17,683 nt of DNA from JABMRP01 sp964444795 (GCA_964444795.1 CAYUIQ010000191.1:1-17683); one strand, 5' to 3'. Shown: positions 1 through 7,265, counted from the first letter of the stretch. Notes: a model not told the origin generated them from the sequence alone. Translations and numbers: made by a program.

Positions 1-480
1 CTCGGCGCTCTCTTGCTGGATAGTTGTCTGAGGGACGCGAAGAAGAGCAAGTGCCAAGGGGTCGCAGTGGTCACAAGTTCAGATAGCTTCATGGCACGAA
101 GCGATCTGTTCATCAAGGCGGGTTTTGTCTCGGTGGAGAGCAGCCCTCCTTACGAGTTGCTCGTCAAGAAGTTCAACAAAGCAGCCCCCGATCCTCGTTT
201 CATCGTCGAAAGAGAGCGAGTACCCAAGAGGTACAAAAAGGGCCTCACGATCCTGGCTGCCGATCAGTGCCCTATGGTTGCCAAGTGCGTGAAGGACATT
301 GCGGAGGCGTCCCGAGCCCTGGGCCTGGAGACGAAGGTGGTTCGCGTCACCAGCGCCAAGCAATCAAGGGAGCTTCCGACGCCCTATGGCGTGTTCAGCA
401 TTGTCTACGATGGAAAACTGATTGCCGAGCGTCCGGTCAGCGGTAGAAGATTCACGAACATCATGAGTAAGCTGGCATAA
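1..480 (+). CDS. GNAT acetyltransferase with YoaP-like C-terminal domain, 3' part
   Basis: The frame is open to the left edge, so this is the last 159 residues of a longer protein; the TTG at 13 is not a credible start. The first residues (LGALLLDSCLRDAKK) look like the acetyl-CoA-binding loop and helix of a GNAT fold. The following stretch, with FIKAGFVSVESSPPYELLVK, resembles the last GNAT strands. From about residue 84 there is a thioredoxin-like YoaP-type domain: KGLTILAADQCPMVAKCVKD, then TPYGVFSIVYDGKLIAERPV and a final RRFTNIM. Bacillus YoaP has this architecture and is about 250 aa. The acetyl acceptor is unknown. The gene lies on the far side of an integrase remnant and a tRNA gene, so it could be cargo of a decayed mobile element. 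The family call is by recognition of motif order. Confidence 0.85.
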   Translation, partial: LGALLLDSCLRDAKKSKCQGVAVVTSSDSFMARSDLFIKAGFVSVESSPPYELLVKKFNKAAPDPRFIVERERVPKRYKKGLTILAADQCPMVAKCVKDIAEASRALGLETKVVRVTSAKQSRELPTPYGVFSIVYDGKLIAERPVSGRRFTNIMSKLA

Positions 481-487
481 GGAGACC

Positions 488-574
488 ATGGACATCGAGA
501 TGTTCGGACAACTTCTGCCAGAACAAGCCAAGGCACTGATTCCGCTACCGCCGATCGCTCCGCAGGACCCGTGA
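488..574 (+). CDS. 28-codon ORF, probably the broken start of a gene
   Basis: The ATG at 488 is preceded by AAGGAG at 479-484, overlapping the stop of the acetyltransferase gene. The frame encodes 28 residues (MDIEMFGQLLPEQAKALIPL, then PPIAPQDP) and stops at 572-574. I do not recognise it. The good ribosome site and protein-like composition suggest a real gene start. The stop falls within about 10 bases of where the minus-strand integrase homology ends, so both genes may have been cut at one deletion junction. It could also be a chance ORF. Confidence 0.3.
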   Translation: MDIEMFGQLLPEQAKALIPLPPIAPQDP

Positions 575-584
575 CCAGCACGTT

Positions 585-818
585 CGACTCCTGGGGCGAG
601 AAGCAGAACGCATCGGCCGGCCGAAGAAGATACGGCCGCAAGATACGCTGGCCGTTGGCCAACCACTCCCCGATGAGCCGGTCAGACTCGATTCGGCTGG
701 CCTGGGTGTTGCATTTGCCGAGATAGCTGTCGCGGCCGTTGAGAGTGACCACAGCTTGCCCCGAGGGCTTGTGGCGGCGGTCAGAAGGGACCCTAATCGC
801 GGCGTCGAGACGTGGCAT
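585..818 (-). pseudogene. tyrosine recombinase/integrase remnant with internal deletion and lost C-terminus
   Basis: The gene starts at an ATG (818-816) with an excellent AGGAGGT (830-824) five bases upstream. Residues 1-57 match the start of the planctomycete phage-integrase family, for example HKPSGQAVVTLNGRDSYLG and ESDRLIGEWLANG. The next residues, ILRPYLLRPADAFCFSPQES (59-78), belong about 200 residues further on in intact members, close to the catalytic R-H-R-Y region. The middle of the protein is therefore deleted in frame at ANG|QRIL. After residue 78 the homology ends and the frame runs antisense across the neighbouring genes to 405. The catalytic arginines, histidine and tyrosine are absent, so it cannot be an active recombinase. 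It lies just past the 3' end of tRNA-Lys, the usual place for such integrases. Confidence 0.8.
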
Positions 819-840
819 GTGCGACCTCCTTCTAATCCCC

Positions 841-861
841 AATCCGGTAGTTTACCGGATT
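841..861. promoter_or_regulatory. perfect 9-bp palindrome upstream of the integrase remnant
   Basis: AATCCGGTA (841-849), spacer GTT, then TACCGGATT (853-861): perfect 9-bp arms. It lies 10 bases upstream of the integrase Shine-Dalgarno site, between that gene and the 3' end of tRNA-Lys. By position it could be an operator, a recombinase arm or core site, or a hairpin in the integrase leader. The sequence alone does not decide. Confidence 0.5.
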
Positions 862-937
862 CTTGGGAAGAAACAGGCCGCGCTGCCGACCGCCGGCAGG
901 TATCCTAAGTACGGGATTCGGCGGGATTTACGATGAG

Positions 938-1010
938 TACCCCCTGTAGGGCTCGAACCTACGACTTTCTGATTAAGAGTCAGATGCTCTACCAACTGAG
1001 CTAAGAGGGC
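938..1010 (-). tRNA. tRNA-Lys(CTT)
   Basis: On the minus strand the 73-nt cloverleaf is complete. The acceptor arms are GCCCTCT and AGGGGGT with discriminator A; a G-U closes the stem and U-G occurs at the fifth pair. The D arm is GCTC/GAGC. The anticodon stem TCTGA/TCAGA encloses the loop CTCTTAA, so the anticodon is CTT (lysine, codon AAG). The T arm is GTAGG/CCTAC with loop TTCGAGC. CCA is not encoded. The integrase remnant starts 119 bases beyond its 3' end, so this tRNA is the likely attachment site of the lost element. Confidence 0.97.
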
Positions 1011-1076
1011 GCGCGCACGAACTGCCGTGCTGAGCGTCCATGGTAGCAGATTTGTCGCGATGGGCAAGGGGGGCGC

Positions 1077-3023
1077 TCACTCGGGAATGGGCATTCCCAG
1101 TTGACGCATCTTGCGGTAGAGATTCGAGCGGTGCAGGCCCAAACGCTCGGCCGCTCGGCTCATGTTGCCGCTGGCACCGCGGGCCGCCTGGCGGATGTAT
1201 TGGACCTGGAAATCGGCCGTTGCCTCGGCCAACGGGCCGGTAAACGTGGCCGTGGCGTCGGAGCCGCCGGTGGGCGAGAGAATGAACGCCAGATCCTCGG
1301 CCTCGATCTGGTCGCTGGTCGACAAGTAGGCCAGGCGTTCCATCAGATTTCGCAATTCCCGAACGTTTCCCGGCCAGGGATGACTCTCCAGGCGGGCTCG
1401 GGCGGCTGCCGAGAAGGTGGGTACGTTGCGGCGCGCCTTCTGGGCGAAGTCGTTGAGGAAATGCTCGGCCAGCAGCATGACGTCTTCGATACGCTCGCGC
1501 AGCGGTGGCAACTCGATGGTCACCACGTTGAGCCGGAAATAGAGGTCCTCGCGAAACTTGCGCTGGCGGACCATCTCGGCCAGATTCTGGTTCGTGGCGG
1601 CAATCACTCGCGCGTCGGTGTGGATGGGTGTCGACCCGCCGACGCGCACCAACACCTTCTCCTCGAGCACCCGCAACAGCTTGGCCTGCGAACTGAGGCT
1701 CAGATCGCCGATTTCGTCGAGAAAGAGAGTCCCGCCGGAGGCCAACTCGAACTTGCCTTGGCGCGCCTCGTGGGCGTCGGTGAACGCGCCCTTCTCGTGA
1801 CCGAAAAGCTCGCTCTCGGCCAGGGTTTCCGCGATGGCCGCGCAATTGACGGCAATGCAGGGATGGTCGCGGCGACTGCTGAGATAGTGAATCGATTGGT
1901 TGACGACCTCCTTGCCCGTGCCGTTTTCGCCGAGAATGAGCACGGCCAGATCGGTATCGGCCACACGGCGGATAATCGACTGCAGCGCCTCGATGGCCGG
2001 GCTTTGTCCGATGAGTTGAATGCCCTCGGCCGCCTGTTCGGTCAACTGCCGATTGGTCGATAGCATCTGCTGATGCTGTTGTGTGTTTTCCAATGCCACG
2101 GCGGCGTGGGCGGCCAGTTCGACCAGCCCGGCTTCGTCTTCGGTGGTGAAATTGCCCGACAGTTTGTTGATCATCTCGAAGGCCCCGAACATCTGCCCGT
2201 TGCGGCCGCGCAGGGGCACGCAGAGCAGGGTCTTGGTCTGGTAGCCGGTCTTGGCGTCGACGGCCCGATCGATCTGATCCTGGTCGGCCCTCATGTCGAC
2301 GCGCCGCGGTTGGCCGGTTTGGATCACTTGTCCGACGATGCCCCGGTCGTCGGGGATTCGCAGTTGTCCGCCTTCGACGCCCAGCGCCGGGCGTCCAACG
2401 AGCGAATGGTCCTTTTTGTCCCAGAGGAAGATACTGGCCCGATCGGCTTGCAGCAGCCGCGTGGCCGCCTCGGCCATTTGCACCAGCAACGGTTCCATCT
2501 CGTGCGTTTGGTTCCACTCGTTGGCGATTTCCAGAATGGTCTCCAGGCGGTGTACCCGGCGGTTCTGTCGGCGCCGACCTCGCACCGCAGCCAGCGCTTC
2601 GCCGAGCAGTGCCGCCAGCGGTCGCACGCGGCCGGCCGCCCCAGCGGCTTGGTCGTCGCTGGTGAAACGCAGGGCCAACACTTCCCCCGCCTCGGGCAGT
2701 CCGATCGGCGCGGCGACCCAGGGGCCCTCGACTTGGGGTGCCTCGCGATCGAGTACCTCGGCCAGCAGTTCGACGGGCATGGGCGGAGGGCTCCCGCTTG
2801 TGGCGAGAACGGACCACTGCCCTAGTGCGGCCGCCGCCAGCGTGGCCTCGTGGCTCCCGACTGCGGTGGCAAGGGACGAGAGTGCCGCGACGAGGAAGTC
2901 GGAGACGCCGTCCGAGCGGATAGCCGCCACGAACATCTCCGCCGCCACGGCGGCCGTAGCCGGATCCTGACTGATCGACCCCAGAGTGGCGCCGTCAAAA
3001 GGAAGGTTGTCAGTGTGGTCCAT
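1077..3023 (-). CDS. sigma-54-dependent activator, GAF-AAA+-Fis type, with GAFTDA loop
   Basis: A 648-aa enhancer-binding protein. Residues 1-150 are an unassigned Ala/Leu-rich input region. A GAF domain spans roughly 175-315 (ASIFLWDKKDHSLVG, GIVGQVIQTGQPRRV, LLCVPLRGRNGQMFGAFEMI). The AAA+ domain spans about 338-565: Walker A GENGTGKE at 365-372, Walker B GGTLFLDEIGD at 430-440, ATN sensor at 476-478, arginine-finger region REDLYFRLNVV from 491, and PWPGNVREL at 549-557. A Fis-type helix-turn-helix ends the protein (NMSRAAERLGLHRSNLYRKM, 620-639). It would hydrolyse ATP to open RNA polymerase-sigma-54 promoters. The loop that normally reads GAFTGA reads GAFTDA (412-417, codon 1776-1778). 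The start at 3023 has GGAG about nine bases upstream. It is divergent from etfB; its ligand and targets are unknown, and I found no convincing -24/-12 promoter in the spacer. Confidence 0.95.
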   Translation of the reverse strand: MDHTDNLPFDGATLGSISQDPATAAVAAEMFVAAIRSDGVSDFLVAALSSLATAVGSHEATLAAAALGQWSVLATSGSPPPMPVELLAEVLDREAPQVEGPWVAAPIGLPEAGEVLALRFTSDDQAAGAAGRVRPLAALLGEALAAVRGRRRQNRRVHRLETILEIANEWNQTHEMEPLLVQMAEAATRLLQADRASIFLWDKKDHSLVGRPALGVEGGQLRIPDDRGIVGQVIQTGQPRRVDMRADQDQIDRAVDAKTGYQTKTLLCVPLRGRNGQMFGAFEMINKLSGNFTTEDEAGLVELAAHAAVALENTQQHQQMLSTNRQLTEQAAEGIQLIGQSPAIEALQSIIRRVADTDLAVLILGENGTGKEVVNQSIHYLSSRRDHPCIAVNCAAIAETLAESELFGHEKGAFTDAHEARQGKFELASGGTLFLDEIGDLSLSSQAKLLRVLEEKVLVRVGGSTPIHTDARVIAATNQNLAEMVRQRKFREDLYFRLNVVTIELPPLRERIEDVMLLAEHFLNDFAQKARRNVPTFSAAARARLESHPWPGNVRELRNLMERLAYLSTSDQIEAEDLAFILSPTGGSDATATFTGPLAEATADFQVQYIRQAARGASGNMSRAAERLGLHRSNLYRKMRQLGMPIPE

Positions 3024-3217
3024 CAGACTCGACTCCGTGGGTGTTGTGATTCGAGTGATGTCAAACGGGGATTGCTATCGGGATCGAAATAGCTCGATAT
3101 TCCGGAGTGCCGTATCGTACTGATCGTCAGTAGGCGGCCGGATCCTGGAAAAGTATACGCTCTTTCGATCCAAAACGCGACAGTTTCTCTCGCGTGCCAT
3201 GGGCGTTCTCTCGGGCG

Positions 3218-3281
3218 CCATGGGCGGCTTGCCCGCCTTTGTTTTCCCGGGGTTCAGCAAGGGCGGACAAGCCGTCCATGG
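3218..3281. repeat. long imperfect inverted repeat, 24-nt arms, 16-nt loop
   Basis: The arms are 3218-3241 and 3258-3281. Read outside-in, the left arm is CCATGGGCGGCTTGCCCGCC then TTTG; the right arm, reverse-complemented, is CCATGGACGGCTTGTCCGCC then CTTG. They agree at 21 of 24 positions. A partial direct repeat of the left end (GCCATGGGCG) lies at 3196-3205. No U-tract follows, so it is not a typical terminator. It sits in the 417-bp spacer between the divergent sigma-54 activator and etfB. It looks like a dispersed intergenic palindrome. Confidence 0.75.
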
Positions 3282-3353
3282 TACACTGGCGTGCGGAACT
3301 CGCTGTTACACAACAGTTTACATCGACACGAGATGAATCGAGATGGACTCATG

Positions 3354-3370
3354 CCCCCAGCCTATGGGGG
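3354..3370. repeat. short hairpin upstream of etfB
   Basis: CCCCCA (3354-3359), loop GCCTA, TGGGGG (3365-3370): a 6-bp perfect stem. It is immediately followed by TTGACC (3371-3376) and, 17 bases later, TAGTCT (3394-3399), which could be a weak promoter for the etfB operon. Apart from this hairpin and the larger inverted repeat at 3218-3281, I see no gene or clear regulatory site in the 3024-3440 spacer. Confidence 0.35.
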
Positions 3371-3440
3371 TTGACCTTGAGGGCGGCGGCGATTAGTCTC
3401 ACAAGGTTTACTCCCCTGCGGTCCCGCGGAGCCTAAGAAC

Positions 3441-4355
3441 GTGTCGTACGACATTATTGTTTGCGTCAAGCAGGTGCCCGATACGGCCAATGTGACGGCC
3501 GAGGCCATGAAGGAAGACGGCACGGTCAATCGTGGCGCGCTGCCGGCGATCTTCAATCCCGAGGATCTGCACGCCCTGGAAACGGCCTTGGAGGTTCGCG
3601 ATACGTACGGAGGTACGGTTACGGCCCTGAGCATGGGACCGCCCAAAGCGGCCGAGGTATTGCGCCAATGCCTTTACCGTGGTGCCGACCGGGGGATTCT
3701 GTTGACCGATCGCCGGGCGGCGGCCAGCGATACCCTGGCGACCAGTTACATTATTTCGCAGGCGATCAAGGCGATCGGCCGGTTCGATTTCGTCTTCTGC
3801 GGCCGGCAGGCCATCGACGGCGACACGGCCCAGGTCGGTCCCCAATGTGCGGAGAAGTTGGGCATTCCGCAGATTACCTATCTGGAGAGCGTCGTCGGAG
3901 GCACCGACAAGACGGTGAAGATTCGCCGCAATATCGGCCACGGCTGGGAGGTGGTCGAGGCGACGCTGCCCGTGCTGGTGACCGTGTTGGAAACGGCCAA
4001 TCGGCCGCGTCCGCCGAAGGCCAAGCAGGTGATCCGCTTCAAGCGGGCACGGGTCGAGGCCGAACTGCCCAACGAGGTTCGCGGTCTGATGCCCGATGCC
4101 ACCGACGACCAGCGCAAGGCCGAGGTCGCCCGGCGTACCGAGGAATTGAAGCAGCGGGGGCTGGTGCTGGAGCAGTGGGATTTGGACCGCATCGATGCCG
4201 ATCTCCAGCGTTGCGGCTTGGCCGGTTCGCCGACCAAAGTCTTCCGCGTGCAGTCGATTGTGCTGACCAAGGAAGGCTATACCGAGATCGCGCCCACCGA
4301 AGAAGGGGCGCAACAGATGATTCACGAGTTGATCGTTGACCGAACTTTAGGCTAA
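3441..4355 (+). CDS. etfB: electron transfer flavoprotein subunit beta
   Basis: Small subunit of the heterodimeric ETF, which takes electrons from acyl-CoA and related dehydrogenases and passes them towards the quinone pool; cytoplasmic. The N-terminus MSYDIIVCVKQVPDT is typical, as are FNPEDLHALETALEVRD (38-54) and the nucleotide-binding stretch FCGRQAIDGDTAQVGPQCAE (119-138). It is 304 aa, against about 250-265 for usual EtfB. The extra length is in the C-terminal part, in a charged segment around 215-260 (DDQRKAEVARRTEELKQRG). The start is GTG at 3441, with GGAG about ten bases upstream. It is followed after 17 bases by etfA, so the two are certainly one operon. Whether this is an ordinary or a bifurcating ETF cannot be decided here. 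Confidence 0.95.
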   Translation: MSYDIIVCVKQVPDTANVTAEAMKEDGTVNRGALPAIFNPEDLHALETALEVRDTYGGTVTALSMGPPKAAEVLRQCLYRGADRGILLTDRRAAASDTLATSYIISQAIKAIGRFDFVFCGRQAIDGDTAQVGPQCAEKLGIPQITYLESVVGGTDKTVKIRRNIGHGWEVVEATLPVLVTVLETANRPRPPKAKQVIRFKRARVEAELPNEVRGLMPDATDDQRKAEVARRTEELKQRGLVLEQWDLDRIDADLQRCGLAGSPTKVFRVQSIVLTKEGYTEIAPTEEGAQQMIHELIVDRTLG

Positions 4356-4372
4356 CGGGTAAGCAGAACACG

Positions 4373-5401
4373 ATGATTGAACCGAACCGTCAGGGCGAGG
4401 TGTGGGTATTCGCGGAACAGGAAGACGGCTCGTTCCACGACGTCGCCCTGGAACTGTGTGGCAAGGGCCGGCAACTGGCCGACGAGTTGGGCGTGTCCCT
4501 GGGTGCCGTGCTGCCGGGCAGTAGCGTCCGCCCGCTGGCCGACCGCCTCATTGCCCAAGGAGCCGACAACGTCTACGTCGTGGATGACGAGCGGCTGGCC
4601 CATTACCAAACCGGCTCCTACGCCCGGGTGTTGACCACACTGATCGAGAAACACCGGCCGCAGATCGTCGTCTACGGCGCAACGCCGCTGGGTCGCGATC
4701 TGGCGCCGCGGGTCGCCTCGGCCATCGGCGCGGGGCTCACGGCCGACTGTACTTCGCTGGAAATCGCCGACGCGACCGACGCCAAGACGAAGACGTTGCA
4801 CAAGAACCTGCTGCTGCAAATTCGTCCGGCCTTCGGCGGAAATATCGTCGCCACGATCGTCAACTACGACCGCTGGCCACAGATGGCCACGGTGCGCGAG
4901 GGCGTTATGCCCATGCTCCCGCCGGAGAACGGACGAGTGGGCAAGGTCGTCGAGGAGACGGTCGAACTGAACGAAACCGATTTGGCACTGAAACTGATCG
5001 AGCGGCACCTCGAACAACGGAAGATCAATCTCAAAGGTGCCCGGGTCATCGTGGCCGGCGGCGGCGGCGTGGGGAGCAAGGATAACTTCAAGTTAATCTA
5101 CGAGTTGGCTGGGGCCATCGGCGGAGCGGTCGGCGCCAGTCGGGCGGCCGTCGACGGCGGGTACATCGACCACGATCACCAGATCGGACAGACCGGCACC
5201 ACCGTACGGCCGGCACTGTACATCGCCGCGGGAATCAGCGGCGCCGTGCAGCATCGGGCCGGCATGGAAGAATCGGCCAAGATTATCGCCATCAACAGCG
5301 ATCCCGACGCGCCCATCTTTGGGGTGGCCCATTACGGCATCGTCGGCGATCTGAATAAGGTGATCCCGATGTTGATCAAGGCGATTAAAGAGAAAAAGTA
5401 G
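4373..5401 (+). CDS. etfA: electron transfer flavoprotein subunit alpha
   Basis: Large, FAD-binding subunit of ETF, 342 aa, a usual length. The N-terminal domain starts with EVWVFAEQEDGSFHDVALEL (9-28). The C-terminal FAD domain is clear: LKGARVIVAGGGGVGSKDNF (220-239), HDHQIGQTGTTVRPALYIAA (267-286), GISGAVQHRAGM (287-298) and INSDPDAPIFGVAHYGIVGD (307-326), which bind FAD. It follows etfB by 17 bases and has only a weak ribosome site (AAGCAG), consistent with translational coupling. Downstream, a short tandem repeat and a palindrome separate it from the acyl-CoA dehydrogenase, the probable electron donor. Confidence 0.97.
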   Translation: MIEPNRQGEVWVFAEQEDGSFHDVALELCGKGRQLADELGVSLGAVLPGSSVRPLADRLIAQGADNVYVVDDERLAHYQTGSYARVLTTLIEKHRPQIVVYGATPLGRDLAPRVASAIGAGLTADCTSLEIADATDAKTKTLHKNLLLQIRPAFGGNIVATIVNYDRWPQMATVREGVMPMLPPENGRVGKVVEETVELNETDLALKLIERHLEQRKINLKGARVIVAGGGGVGSKDNFKLIYELAGAIGGAVGASRAAVDGGYIDHDHQIGQTGTTVRPALYIAAGISGAVQHRAGMEESAKIIAINSDPDAPIFGVAHYGIVGDLNKVIPMLIKAIKEKK

Positions 5402-5424
5402 GGACTGGGGACTAGGGACTAGGG
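5401..5424 (+). repeat. 7-bp tandem repeat (GGGACTA), three units
   Basis: GGGACTG GGGACTA GGGACTA plus GGG starts at the last base of the etfA stop codon. One unit differs by one base. It lies just before the palindrome at 5432-5455. Such heptamer tracts look like neutral intergenic repeats; no function is visible. Confidence 0.7.
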
Positions 5425-5431
5425 TACCAAG

Positions 5432-5455
5432 CCCGCGGGTTGCATCCCGCGGGTC
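5432..5455 (+). repeat. REP-like palindrome, copy 1
   Basis: CCCGCGGG (5432-5439), loop TTGCAT, CCCGCGGG (5446-5453), then TC: an 8-bp perfect stem between etfA and the acyl-CoA dehydrogenase gene. A second copy lies on the other strand at 12054-12077, with the same loop and flank and one paired base change. It may stabilise the upstream transcript or act as a weak terminator inside the operon. Confidence 0.8.
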
Positions 5456-5505
5456 GAGTGTGACAAGTTTGGCAGACGCAGCATTAAACCAGGCGGAGAT
5501 TGCCC

Positions 5506-7248
5506 GTGGCAAACTTCTTTAACGATAACCAGGACTTGCAGTTTCTCTTCGACCACCTCGATCTGGCCGAACTTGCCCGGATTCAGGAGGAAGACGCCCG
5601 AAACGGCGACGCCGACTACGTGCCGACCGACGAGGCGGACATGGTCGACGACTACCGACGGATTCTGGAGATTGCCGGTCAGGTTGCCGGGGAGACGATC
5701 GCCCCGAACGCCGAGCAGGTGGATGCCGAGGGTAACACGCTCAACGACGACGGCACCGTGACGCTGCACCCGCTGGTTCGCGAGAACCTCGACCGGATGT
5801 CGCAAGCCGATCTGATGGGTTTCACGCTGCCGCGTGAATTCGGCGGGTTGAATTGCCCCAATGTCGTCTACACGATGGCCACCGAGATGGTCAGCCGGGC
5901 CGATGCCTCGTTTATGAACATGTTCGGGCTGCAAGGCATTGCCGAAACGATCAACGCGTTTGCTAACGAGGAGATTAAGGCCGAGGTGTTGCCCCGGTTC
6001 GCCAGCGGCGAAGTGACCGGCGCGATGGTCCTGACCGAGCCCGACGCGGGTAGCGACCTGCAAGCCGTTCGCCTGCGGGCCGAACAGAACGACCAGGGCG
6101 AGTGGGTGCTCAACGGTGTGAAGCGGTTCATCACCAACGGCTGCGGCGAGATTCTCCTCACCCTGGCCCGGAGCGAACCGGAGATCAGCGACGGCCGGGG
6201 TTTGAGCCTGTTCATCTCCGAGCGGTCGGAGAAGGTGAAGGTGCGGCATCTGGAGAACAAGTTGGGGATCCACGGATCGCCCACCTGCGAGTTGGTCTAC
6301 GAAGACACGCCGGCGCTGCTGGTCGGCGAGCGACAGCGGGGGCTGATCACCTACGTGATGGCGTTGATGAACGGTGCCCGGGTGGGGATTGCCGCGCAAT
6401 CGCTGGGGATCGCCGAAGCCGCCTATCGACTGGCCCGAACTTACGCCCACACCCGCGAGCAGTTCGGCGTTCCCATCGAACGGTTTCCCGCCGTGGCCGA
6501 GATGGTCACCGACATGCAAATCGCCATCGAGGCAGCCCGGGCGCTGACCTACGAAACGAGCCGCGTCTGCGACCACGAGAACAACAATCTGCGAATCCTG
6601 GAAACGAAAACGGACATCGCCAAAGACGAGAAGAAACGCCGCAAACAGCTCTCCCGGGCGCTCAAACGGCGCAACGCCATGCTCACCCCGATGAGCAAGT
6701 ACTACTGCTCGGAGATGTGCAACCGGGTGGCCGATACGGGGATTCAGGTGTTGGGCGGGTCGGGCTACATGAAAGACTACGCGGCCGAGCGCTATCTGCG
6801 CGACGCCCGGATCACGAACATTTACGAGGGCACCAGCCAATTGCAGGTCCTGGCCGCCATTCGCGGCGTGACCTCCGGCGTGTTCGAGGCGTATGCCACC
6901 GAGTTGGAACAGGTCGACTATGACGACGCCAAACTGGCCCAATTGAAGCAGAAGCTGGTCGATGGCAAGGCGACGCTCACCGAAGCCATCACCTTCACCA
7001 AGGATCAGTCCAGCACGTACGTCGATCTGTCGGCACGCCGGCTGGTCGACGGGGCGATTACAATCATTATCGGGCATCTGCTGTTGGGACAGGCGACGCG
7101 GTGCGACCGCAAGAAGCTTGTCGCCCGGCGGTTTATCGAGACGCGTCTGGCCGTGTTGGCGTGCGACTGCCAGCAGGTCTTCTCCGGCGATATGTTGCCG
7201 GTCGACGAATACGAACGGTTGGCCGGTCCGGTTCCGGTGGTTGAATAG
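5506..7248 (+). CDS. acyl-CoA dehydrogenase, FadE/AcdA-like with C-terminal extension
   Basis: FAD enzyme that oxidises acyl-CoA to trans-2-enoyl-CoA and gives its electrons to ETF, encoded just upstream. I chose the GTG at 5506, because GGAG (5495-5498) lies seven bases before it; the TTG at 5500 would leave one base. This gives 580 aa. Landmarks: GFTLPREFGGLNCPNVVY (105-122), GAMVLTEPDAGSDLQAVRL (172-190) around the flavin, GVKRFITNGCGE (204-215), YAHTREQFGVPIERFPAVAE (313-332), GIQVLGGSGYMKDYAAERYL (412-431) and NIYEGTSQLQ (438-447), with the catalytic Glu at about 441. A highly charged insert (about 356-391, with DEKKRRKQLSRALKRR) and a roughly 130-residue C-terminal region make it larger than the 380-aa short- and medium-chain enzymes. 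Substrate chain length is not readable. Confidence 0.95.
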   Translation: MANFFNDNQDLQFLFDHLDLAELARIQEEDARNGDADYVPTDEADMVDDYRRILEIAGQVAGETIAPNAEQVDAEGNTLNDDGTVTLHPLVRENLDRMSQADLMGFTLPREFGGLNCPNVVYTMATEMVSRADASFMNMFGLQGIAETINAFANEEIKAEVLPRFASGEVTGAMVLTEPDAGSDLQAVRLRAEQNDQGEWVLNGVKRFITNGCGEILLTLARSEPEISDGRGLSLFISERSEKVKVRHLENKLGIHGSPTCELVYEDTPALLVGERQRGLITYVMALMNGARVGIAAQSLGIAEAAYRLARTYAHTREQFGVPIERFPAVAEMVTDMQIAIEAARALTYETSRVCDHENNNLRILETKTDIAKDEKKRRKQLSRALKRRNAMLTPMSKYYCSEMCNRVADTGIQVLGGSGYMKDYAAERYLRDARITNIYEGTSQLQVLAAIRGVTSGVFEAYATELEQVDYDDAKLAQLKQKLVDGKATLTEAITFTKDQSSTYVDLSARRLVDGAITIIIGHLLLGQATRCDRKKLVARRFIETRLAVLACDCQQVFSGDMLPVDEYERLAGPVPVVE

Positions 7249-7265
7249 GTTTAGAGAGAGCAATC

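Noticed and set aside
973..2817. 614-codon minus-strand ORF over the sigma-54 activator region
   Set aside because: It is the out-of-frame shadow of the activator: Arg/Gly/Pro-rich, no domain, and it runs through the tRNA gene.
3283..3305. Candidate sigma-54 -24/-12 promoter (TGGCGTGCGGAACTCGCT)
   Set aside because: The GG-to-GC distance is 12 bases instead of 10, and the -12 region lacks TTGC.
3408..4325. 305-codon minus-strand ORF antisense to etfB
   Set aside because: Antisense shadow with His/Gln/Arg/Gly-rich composition and no recognisable motif.
5401..5424. Possible CRISPR-like or phase-variable repeat
   Set aside because: Three 7-bp units without spacers, lying outside the coding sequence; neither a CRISPR array nor a contingency locus. 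No CRISPR array was seen anywhere in the window.
5500..5505. TTG start for the acyl-CoA dehydrogenase
   Set aside because: Only one base would separate it from GGAG; the GTG at 5506 has a seven-base spacing.
5419..7263. 614-codon minus-strand ORF antisense to the acyl-CoA dehydrogenase
   Set aside because: High-GC antisense shadow; the plus-strand frame carries all acyl-CoA dehydrogenase motifs.
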